64,000 bases of DNA, taken from assembly GCA_963838835.1 (NCBI GenBank), contig CAWITA010000029.1, forward strand, positions 1 to 64,000. Reading direction: 5' to 3'. Both the position numbers and the translations under genes were made by a program. Below are positions 33,113 through 42,406 of this stretch, one piece after another. Source of the stretch: Bog-473 sp963838835. GTDB taxonomy: Bacteria > Actinomycetota > Acidimicrobiia > Acidimicrobiales > RAAP-2. The notes under the pieces were generated by a model that ran no database searches, was not told where the DNA came from, and saw nothing but the letters and a program-made list of their open reading frames with translations. How positions within the stretch are numbered: the stretch's first letter is position 1; each line of letters begins with the position of its first letter.

Positions 33113-34342
33113 GTGCCCTGGACCCCCCCGCCGCGCAGCGCGTGGACCGACAAGCTGGTCTCTCTCGGCCGTGGCCTCGGCGACGACGGGCGCTCCCTGG
33201 TCTCGCTCGAACCCGCCCACCTCAAGGAGGCCGCGACCGCCACCACCGGGCTCGACGACTTCGGCGACTCCTGGTGGGAGGAGCCGTTCGGGCGCCTGTG
33301 CGCGTCGCTCGACAGCGAGGCCCGGCTTCACCTGCCCGGCCGCCTCCGCACCCGAGGCGAAATCCAGCTGATCCTGCAGAACCGGCTGCGCATGGTCGAC
33401 CTGTGGAACAAAGAGGCCGCCGTCGTGCGCCAGCCGGTCGAGGCGCCGATCGTGGTGACAGGCCTCGGGCGCTCGGGCACCACCTTGCTCCACGAGCTGC
33501 TGGCCTGCGACCCGGACAACCGCCCGCCGTTGTTGTGGGAGCTGTTGCACACCGTCCCCTACGACGATGCCTCGGGCGAGCTCTGCGACGACGAGATCAC
33601 CCTCATGGACGAGATGGTGCCCGCCTTCACCGCGATGCACGAGAACGGCGGCCGGCTGCCGACCGAGTGCATCTTCGCCTTCGCGCACCAGTTCTCGAGC
33701 GACATGTACACCGGCCTCTACAACGTGGCCGAGTACACGATGTGGCGCAGCGGCGTCGACCAGACCCCGATCTACGACTGGCACAAGCGCCATCTGCAGA
33801 CGCTGCAGTGGGTGGCCGAGCGGCCGACGCCGCGCTGGGTCGTCAAGGCGCCCTCACACCTTTCCGCCCTGCCCCTGCTCTTCGCGACCTACCCCGACGC
33901 ACGCGTCGTGATCACTCATCGCGACCCGCTGCGGGTGATCGGGTCGCTGGCCGATCTCATGGCGACCTTGCACTACATGCACTCGGACGAGGTCGACCAC
34001 GCCGTCCTCGTCGAGTTCATGGCGATGGGGCTCGAACTGCAGATGGACCAGGTCACGGCCGAGCGCGACGCCGGTGCCATCCCGTCCGACCAGATCGCCG
34101 ACGTGGTCTACCGCGATCTGGTGGCCGACCCGGTCTCCGTGGTCGAACGGCTCTACCGCACCTGGGACCTGCCGGTGACCACGGCGTTCCGCGCCGCGCT
34201 CGAGGCGTACCTCGCGGCCCGCCACACCGCCCGCACCGGTGGCCACGACTACTCGTTCGCCGACACCGGTCTCGACCGGACGACCCACCGGGCCCTGGTC
34301 GCTCCCTACCAGGAGCGCTTCGGCGTGCCCTCGGAGGTCTGA
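33113..34342 (+). CDS. Sulfotransferase
   Basis: The 409-residue protein from GTG 33113 carries the 5'-phosphosulfate loop IVVTGLGRSGTTLLHELL near 116-133, the 3'-phosphate region (RVVITHRDPLRVIGSLADL) and a C-terminal RDLVADPVSVVERLYRTWDL. Actinobacterial relatives sulfate lipids, sterols and glycolipids using PAPS. It faces the DUF1214 gene tail to tail. The neighbouring steroid-like catabolic cluster makes a sterol or lipid alcohol substrate plausible, which is inference. Confidence 0.88.
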   Translation: MPWTPPPRSAWTDKLVSLGRGLGDDGRSLVSLEPAHLKEAATATTGLDDFGDSWWEEPFGRLCASLDSEARLHLPGRLRTRGEIQLILQNRLRMVDLWNKEAAVVRQPVEAPIVVTGLGRSGTTLLHELLACDPDNRPPLLWELLHTVPYDDASGELCDDEITLMDEMVPAFTAMHENGGRLPTECIFAFAHQFSSDMYTGLYNVAEYTMWRSGVDQTPIYDWHKRHLQTLQWVAERPTPRWVVKAPSHLSALPLLFATYPDARVVITHRDPLRVIGSLADLMATLHYMHSDEVDHAVLVEFMAMGLELQMDQVTAERDAGAIPSDQIADVVYRDLVADPVSVVERLYRTWDLPVTTAFRAALEAYLAARHTARTGGHDYSFADTGLDRTTHRALVAPYQERFGVPSEV

Positions 34343-34394
34343 GGTCACCGGTCGCCGTGCCCGGCTCTCCGTGCCGCGGCCGCTGCCGCTGCCC

Positions 34395-35585
34395 TTAGGC
34401 GAGACCCGCCGGTGCGGGCCGGTCGGCCAGGTCAGCCAGCGCCACCACCTCCGCGCTCGGGTGCGGCGGGCCGTCCGCCAGGACCCAGCGCACCAGCATG
34501 TAACCCTCGAGTCGCCCCCCGGTGTCGAGCCAGTTCTCGACACCGGGACCGGGATCCGACGGGGCGATCACCATGCGCCAGGTCCCATCGGGCGAGCGGG
34601 AGGCCGTCTTGTTGTTCAGTGCCGTCGTCGTGTAGCGGTAGTCGAAGCTCTCCATCCACGGCGAGGTCAGCGCCAGCCCCCAGTAGAGGAAGGGCTTGTC
34701 CGGTTCCCGGACGGTCACCACCAGCGCCTGGCCGGGCTCGAGCCGGAAGCGGCCGCCGTGATAGGTCATCTCCGCGTTGGAGTGCGAACGCACCTCGTCG
34801 TCCTGGGCGGCCACGTGGGCCGACCCGGCCTGTCCGCCGAAGGTGTTCATGTTGCTCCCGGCGTCGTGCCACATCTGCAGCGCGGTGTTGCCGACGAAGG
34901 TGAGGAACACGGCGGCGAACTCGAGCTTGGGCGCGAGCTCCTCGCTCGAGAGGACGGGTGGCGGCACCACCTCGTCCGGCTCGGGCACCAGCTCCATCCG
35001 CAGGCGCGCCAGTCGCTCCGGACGCTTCTCGAAGTGCGTCTCGCGGATGGCCAGTTGGGCGGTCCCCGGCTCCAGCACGACGGCGTTGCGTGGCCGGGGC
35101 TTCGGCATCTTGGACGCCGGCGCGATCAGGATGTCGACCTCGCCGTTGGGTCCCAGCTCGAATTCGTCGATGTGAGTCTGGGTCTGGGTGCCCGTGCGTC
35201 CGCCCACCTGTCCCTGCCCGAAGGGCGTCCCGAACGTCATGCCCAGGTAGGCGCAGTCGCCCCGGTACCCGACAAGCCGGTAGGACCGTGCGTCGTCGAG
35301 CACGCAGAAGAGGTAGTGGACGTCGGGGTTGTCGACCAGGAGCTTGCGGTACTCGTCTTGCAGCGTGAAGAGCTGGGGGTGCAGCGGGTCGGAACGCTCG
35401 ACGATCCAGTCCAGGGCCAGGCGGGAGAGCCGGGTCACCCACCGGTACCCCTCGGCCAGGTCCACGTCGGTCTCGGGGACGCCGGTCGCTTGGCGTACCA
35501 CGTCCAGTGCCGCCACCTGCGCCTGCACCCAGGCGTCGAATGCCGCGTTCAGCCGTTCGTCTTGCATCAGGGCGACGCTACCCAT
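34395..35585 (-). CDS. DUF1214 domain protein
   Basis: The 396-residue protein has the C-terminal DUF1214 pattern: EPDKPFLYWGLALTSPWMES, LNNKTASRSPDGTWRMVIAP and NWLDTGGRLEGYMLVRW, with conserved Trp, Asn and Asp-Gly residues. The N-terminal part is mostly helical. ATG 35567 (MQDERL) is an alternative start. DUF1214 proteins are found with lipid and steroid catabolic genes but have no proven activity. It is divergent from the acyl-CoA dehydrogenase gene with only 47 bases between, so they share a promoter region. Confidence 0.8.
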   Translation of the reverse strand: MGSVALMQDERLNAAFDAWVQAQVAALDVVRQATGVPETDVDLAEGYRWVTRLSRLALDWIVERSDPLHPQLFTLQDEYRKLLVDNPDVHYLFCVLDDARSYRLVGYRGDCAYLGMTFGTPFGQGQVGGRTGTQTQTHIDEFELGPNGEVDILIAPASKMPKPRPRNAVVLEPGTAQLAIRETHFEKRPERLARLRMELVPEPDEVVPPPVLSSEELAPKLEFAAVFLTFVGNTALQMWHDAGSNMNTFGGQAGSAHVAAQDDEVRSHSNAEMTYHGGRFRLEPGQALVVTVREPDKPFLYWGLALTSPWMESFDYRYTTTALNNKTASRSPDGTWRMVIAPSDPGPGVENWLDTGGRLEGYMLVRWVLADGPPHPSAEVVALADLADRPAPAGLA

Positions 35586-35632
35586 GTTCGAGCGGAGTCG
35601 CTCGCACCCCGCACACCCGGTAACTTCGAAGC

Positions 35633-37018
35633 GTGACCGACACCGTGACCGACGCCGCGACCGACACGACGGAGACCGCCGAGCGACTGCGGGAGCTGCG
35701 GGCCTGGCTGGGCGACAACTGGGACCCCGATCTGACGGTGGCCGAGTGGTGGGAGCGCCTCGGACTGGCAGGCTGGGCCGCGCCCGGCCTGCCGACCCAC
35801 GCCTACGGCAAGGCCATGGCCCGCGCCGACGTCGTCCTGGTGCAGCAGGAGATCGCCAACTTCGGGGCGCTGGGGCCCCCGGCCGGGCTGGGCCTGCTCC
35901 TGGCCGCCCCGACCATCGCCACCCACGGCACCCAGGAGCAGATCGACCACTACGTCCGCGACATCGTGACGGGCCAGAAGGCCTGGTGCCAGCTCTTCAG
36001 CGAGCCCCAGGCGGGCTCGGACCTGGCCGGGCTGCAGACGCGTGCCGTCCGGGACGGCGACGAGTGGGTCGTCAACGGCCAGAAGGTGTGGACCTCTGGC
36101 GGCCAGTACGCCGACCTGGGCATGCTGTTGGCCCGCACGGACCCCGAGGTGCCCAAGCACCAGGGCATCTCCTACTTCGCCTTCGACATGCTCCAAGACG
36201 GCGTCGACGTGCGCCCGCTCAAGGAGATGACGGGCCACGCCCTCTTCAACGAGGTTTTCATCACGGACGCCCGGGTGGCCGACTCGGCGCTCATCGGCGG
36301 CGTCAACAACGGTTGGGCCGCGGCCAACACCACGCTCATGAACGAGCGGGCCGGTCTCGGCTCCGGCGGCGGCACGGCCGCCGGCGGTGGCGCGGCGCAA
36401 CCCGGCACCGTCCTCGGCTTCCTCGGCACGCGGGTGGGCGACCTCGTCGCCTTGTCGCCGACGGCTTCGGGAAACGGCGCCGACGCCGGGTCCACGCGGC
36501 CCGAGCGGCGCGGCGGTGCCGGCGGTGCCTTCAGTGCCATGCGCGGCGGGGCGAACATGTTGATCGGGCTGGCCCAGTCCCGTGGCGTCAACACCGACCC
36601 GGGCATCCGCCAGGACCTGGCCCGGCTCTACACGCTCGGCGAGTTGGGCCGGTTCAACGGCCTCCGGGTCAAAGCGGTCAAGGAGCACGGCGGTGACATC
36701 CCGGGCATGCCGAACGTCGCCAAGCTCTCCATGAGCCAGATCGTGCGCCTCTCTCGTGACCTCGGGCTGCGCATCGCCGGGCCGGCCGGCATGTTGCACG
36801 CCTACGACGTCGACGACAAGGCCGCCTTGAAGCACGCGACGGGCGATCCGTTCGCGGGTGGCGTCACCGAGATGGCGCTCTTCGCGCAAGCGCCGCCCAT
36901 CTACGGCGGGACCGACCAGATCCAGCGCAACATCATCGGGGAACGGGTCCTCGGGCTGCCCAAGGAGCCGAGCAACGACCGGGTGACGCCCTTCTCCCAG
37001 TTGCCGAAGAACGCGTAG
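35633..37018 (+). CDS. Acyl-CoA dehydrogenase with a Gly-rich insertion
   Basis: The 461-residue protein from GTG 35633 has the middle-domain motif QLFSEPQAGSDLAGLQTRA and the C-terminal IYGGTDQIQRNIIGERVLGLP with FAD contacts. Family members are usually about 380-400 residues. The extra length lies at about residues 243-305, right after MNERAGL: a Gly/Ala/Arg-rich stretch (GSGGGTAAGGGAA, GGAGGAFSAMRGG) between the middle domain and the C-terminal helices. It probably oxidises a bulky acyl-CoA. First gene of the 35.6-42.4 kb cluster. Confidence 0.88.
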   Translation: MTDTVTDAATDTTETAERLRELRAWLGDNWDPDLTVAEWWERLGLAGWAAPGLPTHAYGKAMARADVVLVQQEIANFGALGPPAGLGLLLAAPTIATHGTQEQIDHYVRDIVTGQKAWCQLFSEPQAGSDLAGLQTRAVRDGDEWVVNGQKVWTSGGQYADLGMLLARTDPEVPKHQGISYFAFDMLQDGVDVRPLKEMTGHALFNEVFITDARVADSALIGGVNNGWAAANTTLMNERAGLGSGGGTAAGGGAAQPGTVLGFLGTRVGDLVALSPTASGNGADAGSTRPERRGGAGGAFSAMRGGANMLIGLAQSRGVNTDPGIRQDLARLYTLGELGRFNGLRVKAVKEHGGDIPGMPNVAKLSMSQIVRLSRDLGLRIAGPAGMLHAYDVDDKAALKHATGDPFAGGVTEMALFAQAPPIYGGTDQIQRNIIGERVLGLPKEPSNDRVTPFSQLPKNA

Positions 37019-37063
37019 CCGGCGTCGCGGCCGGCAGGTGTCGGGACCGGGGGTTCGACCGAG

Positions 37064-38239
37064 GTGAGCAGGGTGGACAGGACTCTGCGCGGGGCGGCTG
37101 CGATCGTGGGCGTCGCCGACGACGTGTCCCCCACCGGCGAGCTCGACCGCGCGGGTCGTGAGCTCGAAGTGGCCATGATCCTCGACGCCCTGGCGGACGC
37201 CGGCCTCACGCTGGCCGACGTCGACGGCGTCTGCCACGCGGAGTCGGCCGTCGCACTGGCCGAGTACCTCGGCATCCATCCCACCTTCACCGAGTCGACC
37301 ATGACCGGCGGCTCGAGCTACGAGATCCACGTCGAGCACGCCGCCGCCGCCATCGCCGCGGGCGTGTGCGACGTCGTCGTCAGCGTCTACGCGTCGACGC
37401 CGCGCCGCGACCGCAGCCGCGGGCGTCGGATGCCGCGCCGCCCGCCGCCCGGGCCCAACCCCATGGCCGAGTGGGAGATGCCCTACGGCCTGCGCATGCC
37501 GATGGGCCCCTACGCGCTGGCGGCCGCCCGCCACATGCACGAGTTCGGCACGACGCCCGAGCAGCTGGCCGCGATCGCCGTCACCACGCGGCAGTGGGCG
37601 GCGCTCAACCCACGGGCGCGGCACCGCGAGCCCCTCACCGTCGCCGACGTGCTCGCGTCACCCCTGCAGGTCAGCCCGCTGCACCTCCTCGACTGCTGCC
37701 TGGTCACCGACGGGGCCGGCGCCTTCGTGATGACGGGCGCGGATCGAGCCCGCTCGCTGCGCCAGCCGCCGGTCTTCGTCCTCGGCGCCGCCACCTGCAC
37801 CGACCACATGGCCATCACCCAGATGCCCGACCTCACCACGACGCCGGGCGTGGTGTCGGGCGCCCACGCCTTCGCCATGGCGGGCCTCGCCCCCGCCGAG
37901 GTCGACCTGCTGATGGGCTACGACAGCTTCACCATCACGGCCCTGCTCCACCTCGAGGACCTGGGCTTCTGCCCGAAGGGCGAGGGCGGGCCCTTCGCGG
38001 CCGAGGGCACGCTCGGCCCCGGCGGCGGCCCGCTGGCCATGAACACCAACGGCGGCGGGCTCTCCTTCACCCATCCAGGCATGTACGGCATGTTCCTCAT
38101 CACCGAGGCCGTGCGCCAGCTCCGGGGCGAGTGCGGCGAGCGCCAGGTCGACGGGGCCGAGGTCGCCCTGGCCCACGGCTCGGGGATGGTGCTCTCGGTG
38201 ATGTCGACCGCGGTGCTCGGCACCGAGGCCACGCTGTGA
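37064..38239 (+). CDS. Thiolase-fold protein lacking the catalytic cysteine (Ltp2-like)
   Basis: The 391-residue protein has a thiolase/SCP-x fold. Where thiolases show N-A-C-A-S/T-G near residue 85-95 it reads MTGGSSYEIHVEHAAAA, with no cysteine. The C-terminal NTNGGGLSFTHPGMYG keeps the histidine loop. It overlaps a DUF35 partner by 4 bases. In actinobacterial sterol degradation, Ltp2-type proteins of this kind pair with a DUF35 subunit and carry out retro-aldol cleavage of the side chain, not thiolysis. That activity is inferred from the missing cysteine and the partner. Confidence 0.8.
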   Translation: MSRVDRTLRGAAAIVGVADDVSPTGELDRAGRELEVAMILDALADAGLTLADVDGVCHAESAVALAEYLGIHPTFTESTMTGGSSYEIHVEHAAAAIAAGVCDVVVSVYASTPRRDRSRGRRMPRRPPPGPNPMAEWEMPYGLRMPMGPYALAAARHMHEFGTTPEQLAAIAVTTRQWAALNPRARHREPLTVADVLASPLQVSPLHLLDCCLVTDGAGAFVMTGADRARSLRQPPVFVLGAATCTDHMAITQMPDLTTTPGVVSGAHAFAMAGLAPAEVDLLMGYDSFTITALLHLEDLGFCPKGEGGPFAAEGTLGPGGGPLAMNTNGGGLSFTHPGMYGMFLITEAVRQLRGECGERQVDGAEVALAHGSGMVLSVMSTAVLGTEATL

Positions 38240-38703
38240 GCAGCCCGGGTGGGCGTGCCCAGGCAGGCTCGGAGGCGCCGGTGCGCGTCGAGCCGCCCGT
38301 CGGCGCCGACAGTGGTCCCTTCTGGGAGGCGACCCGTGAGCGGAGGCTGCTCCTCCAATGGTGCACGGCGTGCGACCGCCCCGTCTTCTACCCGCGTGCG
38401 TTCTGCCCTCGTTGCGCCGCGCCCGGCTCGGCGCTCGAGTGGCGCAGCGCCAGCGGGCGGGCCACGGTGTACGCGGCCGGGGTCGAGCACAGACCCGAGG
38501 CGGCGGGAGCGGCCTTCTCCGGGGGCGAGCCGTACTGTGTGGCCCTGGTCGACCTGGAGGAGGGGGTGCGCATGATGACCAACATCGTCGGCTGTCCGCC
38601 CGACGAGGTCCACAGCGGTCTCGCCGTCTCGGTGACGTGGGAGCCCCTCACCGACGGCCGGCAGTTGCCGCTCTTCCGCCCGCGCACGGAGGGCGCTTCG
38701 TGA
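38236..38703 (+). CDS. DUF35 zinc-ribbon/OB-fold protein, partner of thiolase-fold gene
   Basis: The 155-residue protein starts at GTG 38236 in an overlap with the previous stop. Its N-terminal half has a rubredoxin-like zinc ribbon (CTACDRP and CPRC, about 43-60) preceded by FWEATRERRLLLQWC. The second half is an OB fold that binds acyl-CoA (TVYAAGVEHRPEAAG, CVALVDLEEGVRMMTNIVGC). Such proteins form complexes with Ltp2-type or thiolase proteins. It is followed by the acyl-CoA synthetase with a 4-base overlap. Confidence 0.87.
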   Translation: MSSPGGRAQAGSEAPVRVEPPVGADSGPFWEATRERRLLLQWCTACDRPVFYPRAFCPRCAAPGSALEWRSASGRATVYAAGVEHRPEAAGAAFSGGEPYCVALVDLEEGVRMMTNIVGCPPDEVHSGLAVSVTWEPLTDGRQLPLFRPRTEGAS

Positions 38704-40286
38704 GCGTTCCCGAGGACAAGCGCGCCGCGGCGGCGCACGGCATGCTGCACGCGTGGTGGGCGGCGCGCATCCCCGACCGTCTCGCGCTCATCACCGCACA
38801 CGGCGACCGCACCTACGAGGACCTCAACGCCGACATCAACCGCCTGAGCCGGGCACTCCGCGCCCGCGGCCTCCAGCCCGGCGACTCCATCGCGCTGATG
38901 TGCACCAACCGGCCCGAGTTCCTCGAGGTGCTCTACGCGGCGCAGCGCATCGGCCTGCGCCTCACGCCCGTCAACAGGCACCTGACCGGAGACGAGGCCG
39001 CCTACATCGTCGAGAACTGCGAGGCGAAGGCGTTCGTGTGCTCGGCCGAGCTGGGCGAGAAGGTCACCGTGGCGGCGGCGGCCGGTGGGCCGGGCCTGGT
39101 CAAGATCAACACGGGCGGGTACGTGCCCGGCTTCGAGATGTACAACACGGTGGTCGCGGCCGAAGACGGGTCCGACATCGACGACCCCGTCCTCGGCACC
39201 CAGATGCTCTACACGTCGGGGACCACCGGCCGGCCCAAAGGCGTCCACCGCGCGCCCACGGCGCCGACGAGCGCGCTGGCCGCCGTGAACTTCTGCGGCT
39301 ACGACGAGGACTGGGCGACCAGTATCGACGCCCACCTCTTGTCCGGTCCGCTGTACCACGCCGCGCCGCTGGCCTTCTCGGTGGCGGTGCCGTTCCTCTA
39401 CGGCGTGCCCATCGTGGTCATGGACCACTGGGACCCCGTCGAGGCGCTGCGGCTGGTTGAGCGCCACGGGATCACGCACACGCACATGGTGCCGACGATG
39501 TTCCACCAGCTGCTCGCGCTGCCCGCGGCGACGAGGGCGCGCTACGACACCTCGTCGCTCCGCTTCGTGATCCACGGTGCGGCCCCCTGCCCGGTGCCCA
39601 TCAAGCGACGCCTGATCGAGTGGCTGGGACCGGTCGTCGTCGAGTACTACGCCGCCACCGAGGGCCTGGGCACGCTGGTCGACTCCGCCACCTGGCTCGA
39701 GCACCCGGGCACCGTCGGCCGGCCCATGGTCCCCGGGCTCGTCAAGGTGGCCGACGAGACCGGCGCCGAGCTGCCGTCGGGCGAGATCGGCCTCGTCTTC
39801 CTTCAGGCCCCGCCTGCCACGAGGTTCGACTACTACGGGGACGCGGAGAAGACGGCGGAGGCCTTCCGCAGCGATTACTTCACCCTGGGCGACATGGGCT
39901 ACATGGACGAGCAGGGCTACCTCTACCTGACCGACCGCACCGCCAACCTCATCATCTCCGGCGGGGTGAACATCTACCCGGCCGAGGTCGACGCCGTGCT
40001 CCTGGAGCACCCGGCCGTGGGCGACGTGGCCACCATCGGCGTGCCCGACGAGGAGTGGGGCGAGGAGGTCAAGGCGGTGGTCCAGCCGGCCGAGGGGACG
40101 GTGGGCAGCGACGAGCTGGCCGCCGAGCTCATGGCGTTCTGCCGGGACCGCCTGGCCCATTTCAAGTGTCCCCGCAGTGTCGACTTCGTGGCCGAGCTCC
40201 CACGGGAGGATACTGGGAAGATCTTCAAGAGAAAGCTGCGCGAGCAGTACAGGCGAGCAGCCGAGGACGGCCCCGGGCCGGAGTGA
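38700..40286 (+). CDS. Acyl-CoA synthetase (AMP-binding, FadD type)
   Basis: The 528-residue protein from GTG 38700 has YTSGTTGRPKG (ATP loop, about 171-181), YYAATEG, LTDRTANLIISGGVNIYPAE and the catalytic lysine in REDTGKIFKRKLRE near the end. It activates a carboxylic acid to its CoA ester through an acyl-adenylate. Its place in the overlapping run of acyl-CoA dehydrogenase, Ltp2-like and DUF35 genes suggests entry of a steroid or branched acid into that pathway. Confidence 0.92.
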   Translation: MSVPEDKRAAAAHGMLHAWWAARIPDRLALITAHGDRTYEDLNADINRLSRALRARGLQPGDSIALMCTNRPEFLEVLYAAQRIGLRLTPVNRHLTGDEAAYIVENCEAKAFVCSAELGEKVTVAAAAGGPGLVKINTGGYVPGFEMYNTVVAAEDGSDIDDPVLGTQMLYTSGTTGRPKGVHRAPTAPTSALAAVNFCGYDEDWATSIDAHLLSGPLYHAAPLAFSVAVPFLYGVPIVVMDHWDPVEALRLVERHGITHTHMVPTMFHQLLALPAATRARYDTSSLRFVIHGAAPCPVPIKRRLIEWLGPVVVEYYAATEGLGTLVDSATWLEHPGTVGRPMVPGLVKVADETGAELPSGEIGLVFLQAPPATRFDYYGDAEKTAEAFRSDYFTLGDMGYMDEQGYLYLTDRTANLIISGGVNIYPAEVDAVLLEHPAVGDVATIGVPDEEWGEEVKAVVQPAEGTVGSDELAAELMAFCRDRLAHFKCPRSVDFVAELPREDTGKIFKRKLREQYRRAAEDGPGPE

Positions 40287-40316
40287 CCAAAACCAGAGCC
40301 GGAGTGACCAAAACCA
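40278..40316 (+). repeat. 18-bp direct repeat before SDR gene
   Basis: CCGGAGTGACCAAAACCA occurs exactly twice, at 40278-40295 and 40299-40316. The first copy contains the synthetase stop codon, and the second ends just before AAAGGAGCTG, the ribosome binding site of the SDR gene. It looks like a recent small duplication, or a site with a role in the intergenic RNA. Confidence 0.85.
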
Positions 40317-40328
40317 AAGGAGCTGAAC

Positions 40329-41243
40329 GTGGGTATCTGTGACGGACGGGTCGTCGTCATCACCGGGGCGGGCCGGGGGATCGGGCGGGAGCACGCCCTC
40401 GAATTCGCCCACCAGGGTGCCAAGCTGGTGATCAACGACCTCGGCGCCGACGTGGACGGCACCGGCTCCTCGGCGGGCCCGGCCGGCCAGGTCGTCGACG
40501 AGATCCGTGCCACGGGCGGCGAGGCCGTGGCCAACGGCGACGACGTCTCGGACTACGAGGGCGCCGGTCGTCTCATCCAGACGGCCATCGACACCTTTGG
40601 GACGATTGACGTGCTGGTCAACAACGCCGGCATCCTGCGGGACCGGATGCTGGTCAACATGACCATCGACGAGTGGGACGCCGTGCTCAAGGTGCACCTG
40701 CGCGGCACCTTCGCCCCCACCCGGCACGCCGTCGAGTACTGGCGCAACCGCACCAAGGCCGGCGAGGCCAACGACGCCCGCATCATCAACACGACATCGC
40801 CCTCGGGCATCTACGGCAACGTGGGACAGACCAATTACGGCGCGGCCAAGGCGGGCATCGCAGCCTTCACGGTCATCGCCGCCATGGAGCTCGGACGGTA
40901 CGGTGTGACGGTGAACGCCATCGCACCGGCCGCCCTGACCCGGATGACCGAGAATCTGGGCATGGGCGCCGCCGCGCCGGAGCGCAAGCCCGAGGAGTTC
41001 GACGCCTTCGACCCGGCCAACATCGCGCCGATCGTGGTCTGGCTCGGCAGCCCCGAGTCCAAGGACATCACCGGCCGCGTCTTCAACGTGCAGGGTGACC
41101 ACATCAGCGTGGCCGAGGGCTGGGTGGCCGGCCCCGGCGCGGACAAGGGCGACCGCTGGGACCCCGCCGAGCTCGGCAAGGTCGTGCCCGACCTCGTGGC
41201 CAAGGCCGCCCCCAACGCCAACATGGGTGGGCGACGGGGGTAA
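40329..41243 (+). CDS. Short-chain dehydrogenase (3-hydroxyacyl-CoA dehydrogenase type)
   Basis: The 304-residue protein from GTG 40329, with AAAGGAG before it, has the NAD motif TGAGRGIG near 12-19, LVINDLGADVDG (binding-site Asp, as in the 17-beta-HSD type 4 group), NNAGILRD and the catalytic YGAAK near 171-175. The insertion with EYWRNRTKAGEANDARIINT is typical of that group, which oxidises 3-hydroxyacyl-CoA esters in beta-oxidation of steroid side chains or branched acids. Same strand and close spacing as the neighbouring genes. Confidence 0.9.
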   Translation: MGICDGRVVVITGAGRGIGREHALEFAHQGAKLVINDLGADVDGTGSSAGPAGQVVDEIRATGGEAVANGDDVSDYEGAGRLIQTAIDTFGTIDVLVNNAGILRDRMLVNMTIDEWDAVLKVHLRGTFAPTRHAVEYWRNRTKAGEANDARIINTTSPSGIYGNVGQTNYGAAKAGIAAFTVIAAMELGRYGVTVNAIAPAALTRMTENLGMGAAAPERKPEEFDAFDPANIAPIVVWLGSPESKDITGRVFNVQGDHISVAEGWVAGPGADKGDRWDPAELGKVVPDLVAKAAPNANMGGRRG

Positions 41244-41248
41244 GGCCG

Positions 41249-42385
41249 ATGACCACCGAAGAGACCCCTCCGGTACCGGGCCGGCGCGACATGGAGGCCG
41301 CCGTCCAAGTCATCAAGGACAACGCGGACCGGCTCTTCCTCTGGGACTACGAGCGTGACCGGGGCCAGCTCGTCACGCTCTACAACAAGGCCATGGGGTC
41401 GCAGTGGAACAGCGTGACGGACCTCGACTGGTCGATCGAGGTCGATCCCGAGCGCCTCGTCGCCGATCAAGACAACCCGTTGCTCGCCGTGGCCCGGATC
41501 GCGGGCACGTTGCCCGGTTCGCCCATGGCGAAATGGACCGAGAAGGAGTTCTCGCAGCTCGGCATCGAGTTCTTCAAGGCCAACCTGTCGCAGTTCATGC
41601 ACGGCGAGCAGGGCGCCATGATGACCGCGGCCAAGATCGTCGAGACCGTGCCGTGGATCGACGCCAAGTACTACGCGTCGACCCAGACCATGGACGAGGC
41701 GAGGCACACGGAGGTCTTCGCGAAGTATCTCCGCACCAAGCTCGGCGACGCCTATCCCATGAGCCCGTTCCTCAAGGCGCAGATCTGGTCGCTGCTCGAG
41801 GACTCTCGCTGGGACATCGCGTATCTGGGCATGCAGATCGTGATCGAGTCGCTGGCGCTGGCCGCGTTCGGTGACATGTTACGGAGGACCCGGGAGCCGC
41901 TGCTCACCAAGTTGCTGCGCTACGTGATGTCCGACGAGGCCCGCCACGTCGCCTTCGGCGTGCTCACGCTGTCCGAGCTCTACCGCGAGCTGAGCGAGGC
42001 GGAGCTGCGCGAGCGGCAGGAGTTCCTCGTCGACGCCACGTTGAACTCGCGCTCGCGGGCCACCACCCCCGAGGTGTGGGAGCACATGGGCACGACGTCA
42101 GAGGCGGTCTTCCCCTTCATCATCGAGGCGGCCCAGACTTCGGGGCTCAACCCGATGCGGGGCTTCGCCCGGGGCTTCTTCGCCAAGCTCGTGCCCAACG
42201 TGCGCAAGCTCGGCCTGCTCGACGCCAACGGCGGGTATCTCCGGGAGAGATGGGGCGAGGCGGGGCTGCTCGAGTTCGAGTTCGCCGACGACACCGGGTC
42301 CGACTACGAGTCCTACGACGAAGTGGCCCGGGACCGGGCGGCGGCGCAGGCGGCACACGAGGCACGGCCGGTCCAGGCGACATAG
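41249..42385 (+). CDS. Ferritin-like diiron protein
   Basis: The 378-residue protein is largely helical with the diiron pattern: HGEQGAMM near 112-119, MDEARHTEVF (E-x-x-H) near 150 and, in the second half, MSDEARHVAFGVL (E-x-x-H) near 231. This matches ferritin-like oxidases of the R2-like/AurF broad class. It is coded 5 bases after the SDR gene. A role as hydroxylase or desaturase of the acyl substrate fits the cluster but is inference. Confidence 0.82.
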   Translation: MTTEETPPVPGRRDMEAAVQVIKDNADRLFLWDYERDRGQLVTLYNKAMGSQWNSVTDLDWSIEVDPERLVADQDNPLLAVARIAGTLPGSPMAKWTEKEFSQLGIEFFKANLSQFMHGEQGAMMTAAKIVETVPWIDAKYYASTQTMDEARHTEVFAKYLRTKLGDAYPMSPFLKAQIWSLLEDSRWDIAYLGMQIVIESLALAAFGDMLRRTREPLLTKLLRYVMSDEARHVAFGVLTLSELYRELSEAELRERQEFLVDATLNSRSRATTPEVWEHMGTTSEAVFPFIIEAAQTSGLNPMRGFARGFFAKLVPNVRKLGLLDANGGYLRERWGEAGLLEFEFADDTGSDYESYDEVARDRAAAQAAHEARPVQAT

Positions 42386-42406
42386 GCGGCGGCCGAGGCC
42401 TGACGG

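Noticed and set aside
38388..41102. Very long minus-strand frame (904 codons)
   Set aside because: It is the antisense shadow of the DUF35, synthetase and SDR genes, which have clear motifs and coupled starts.
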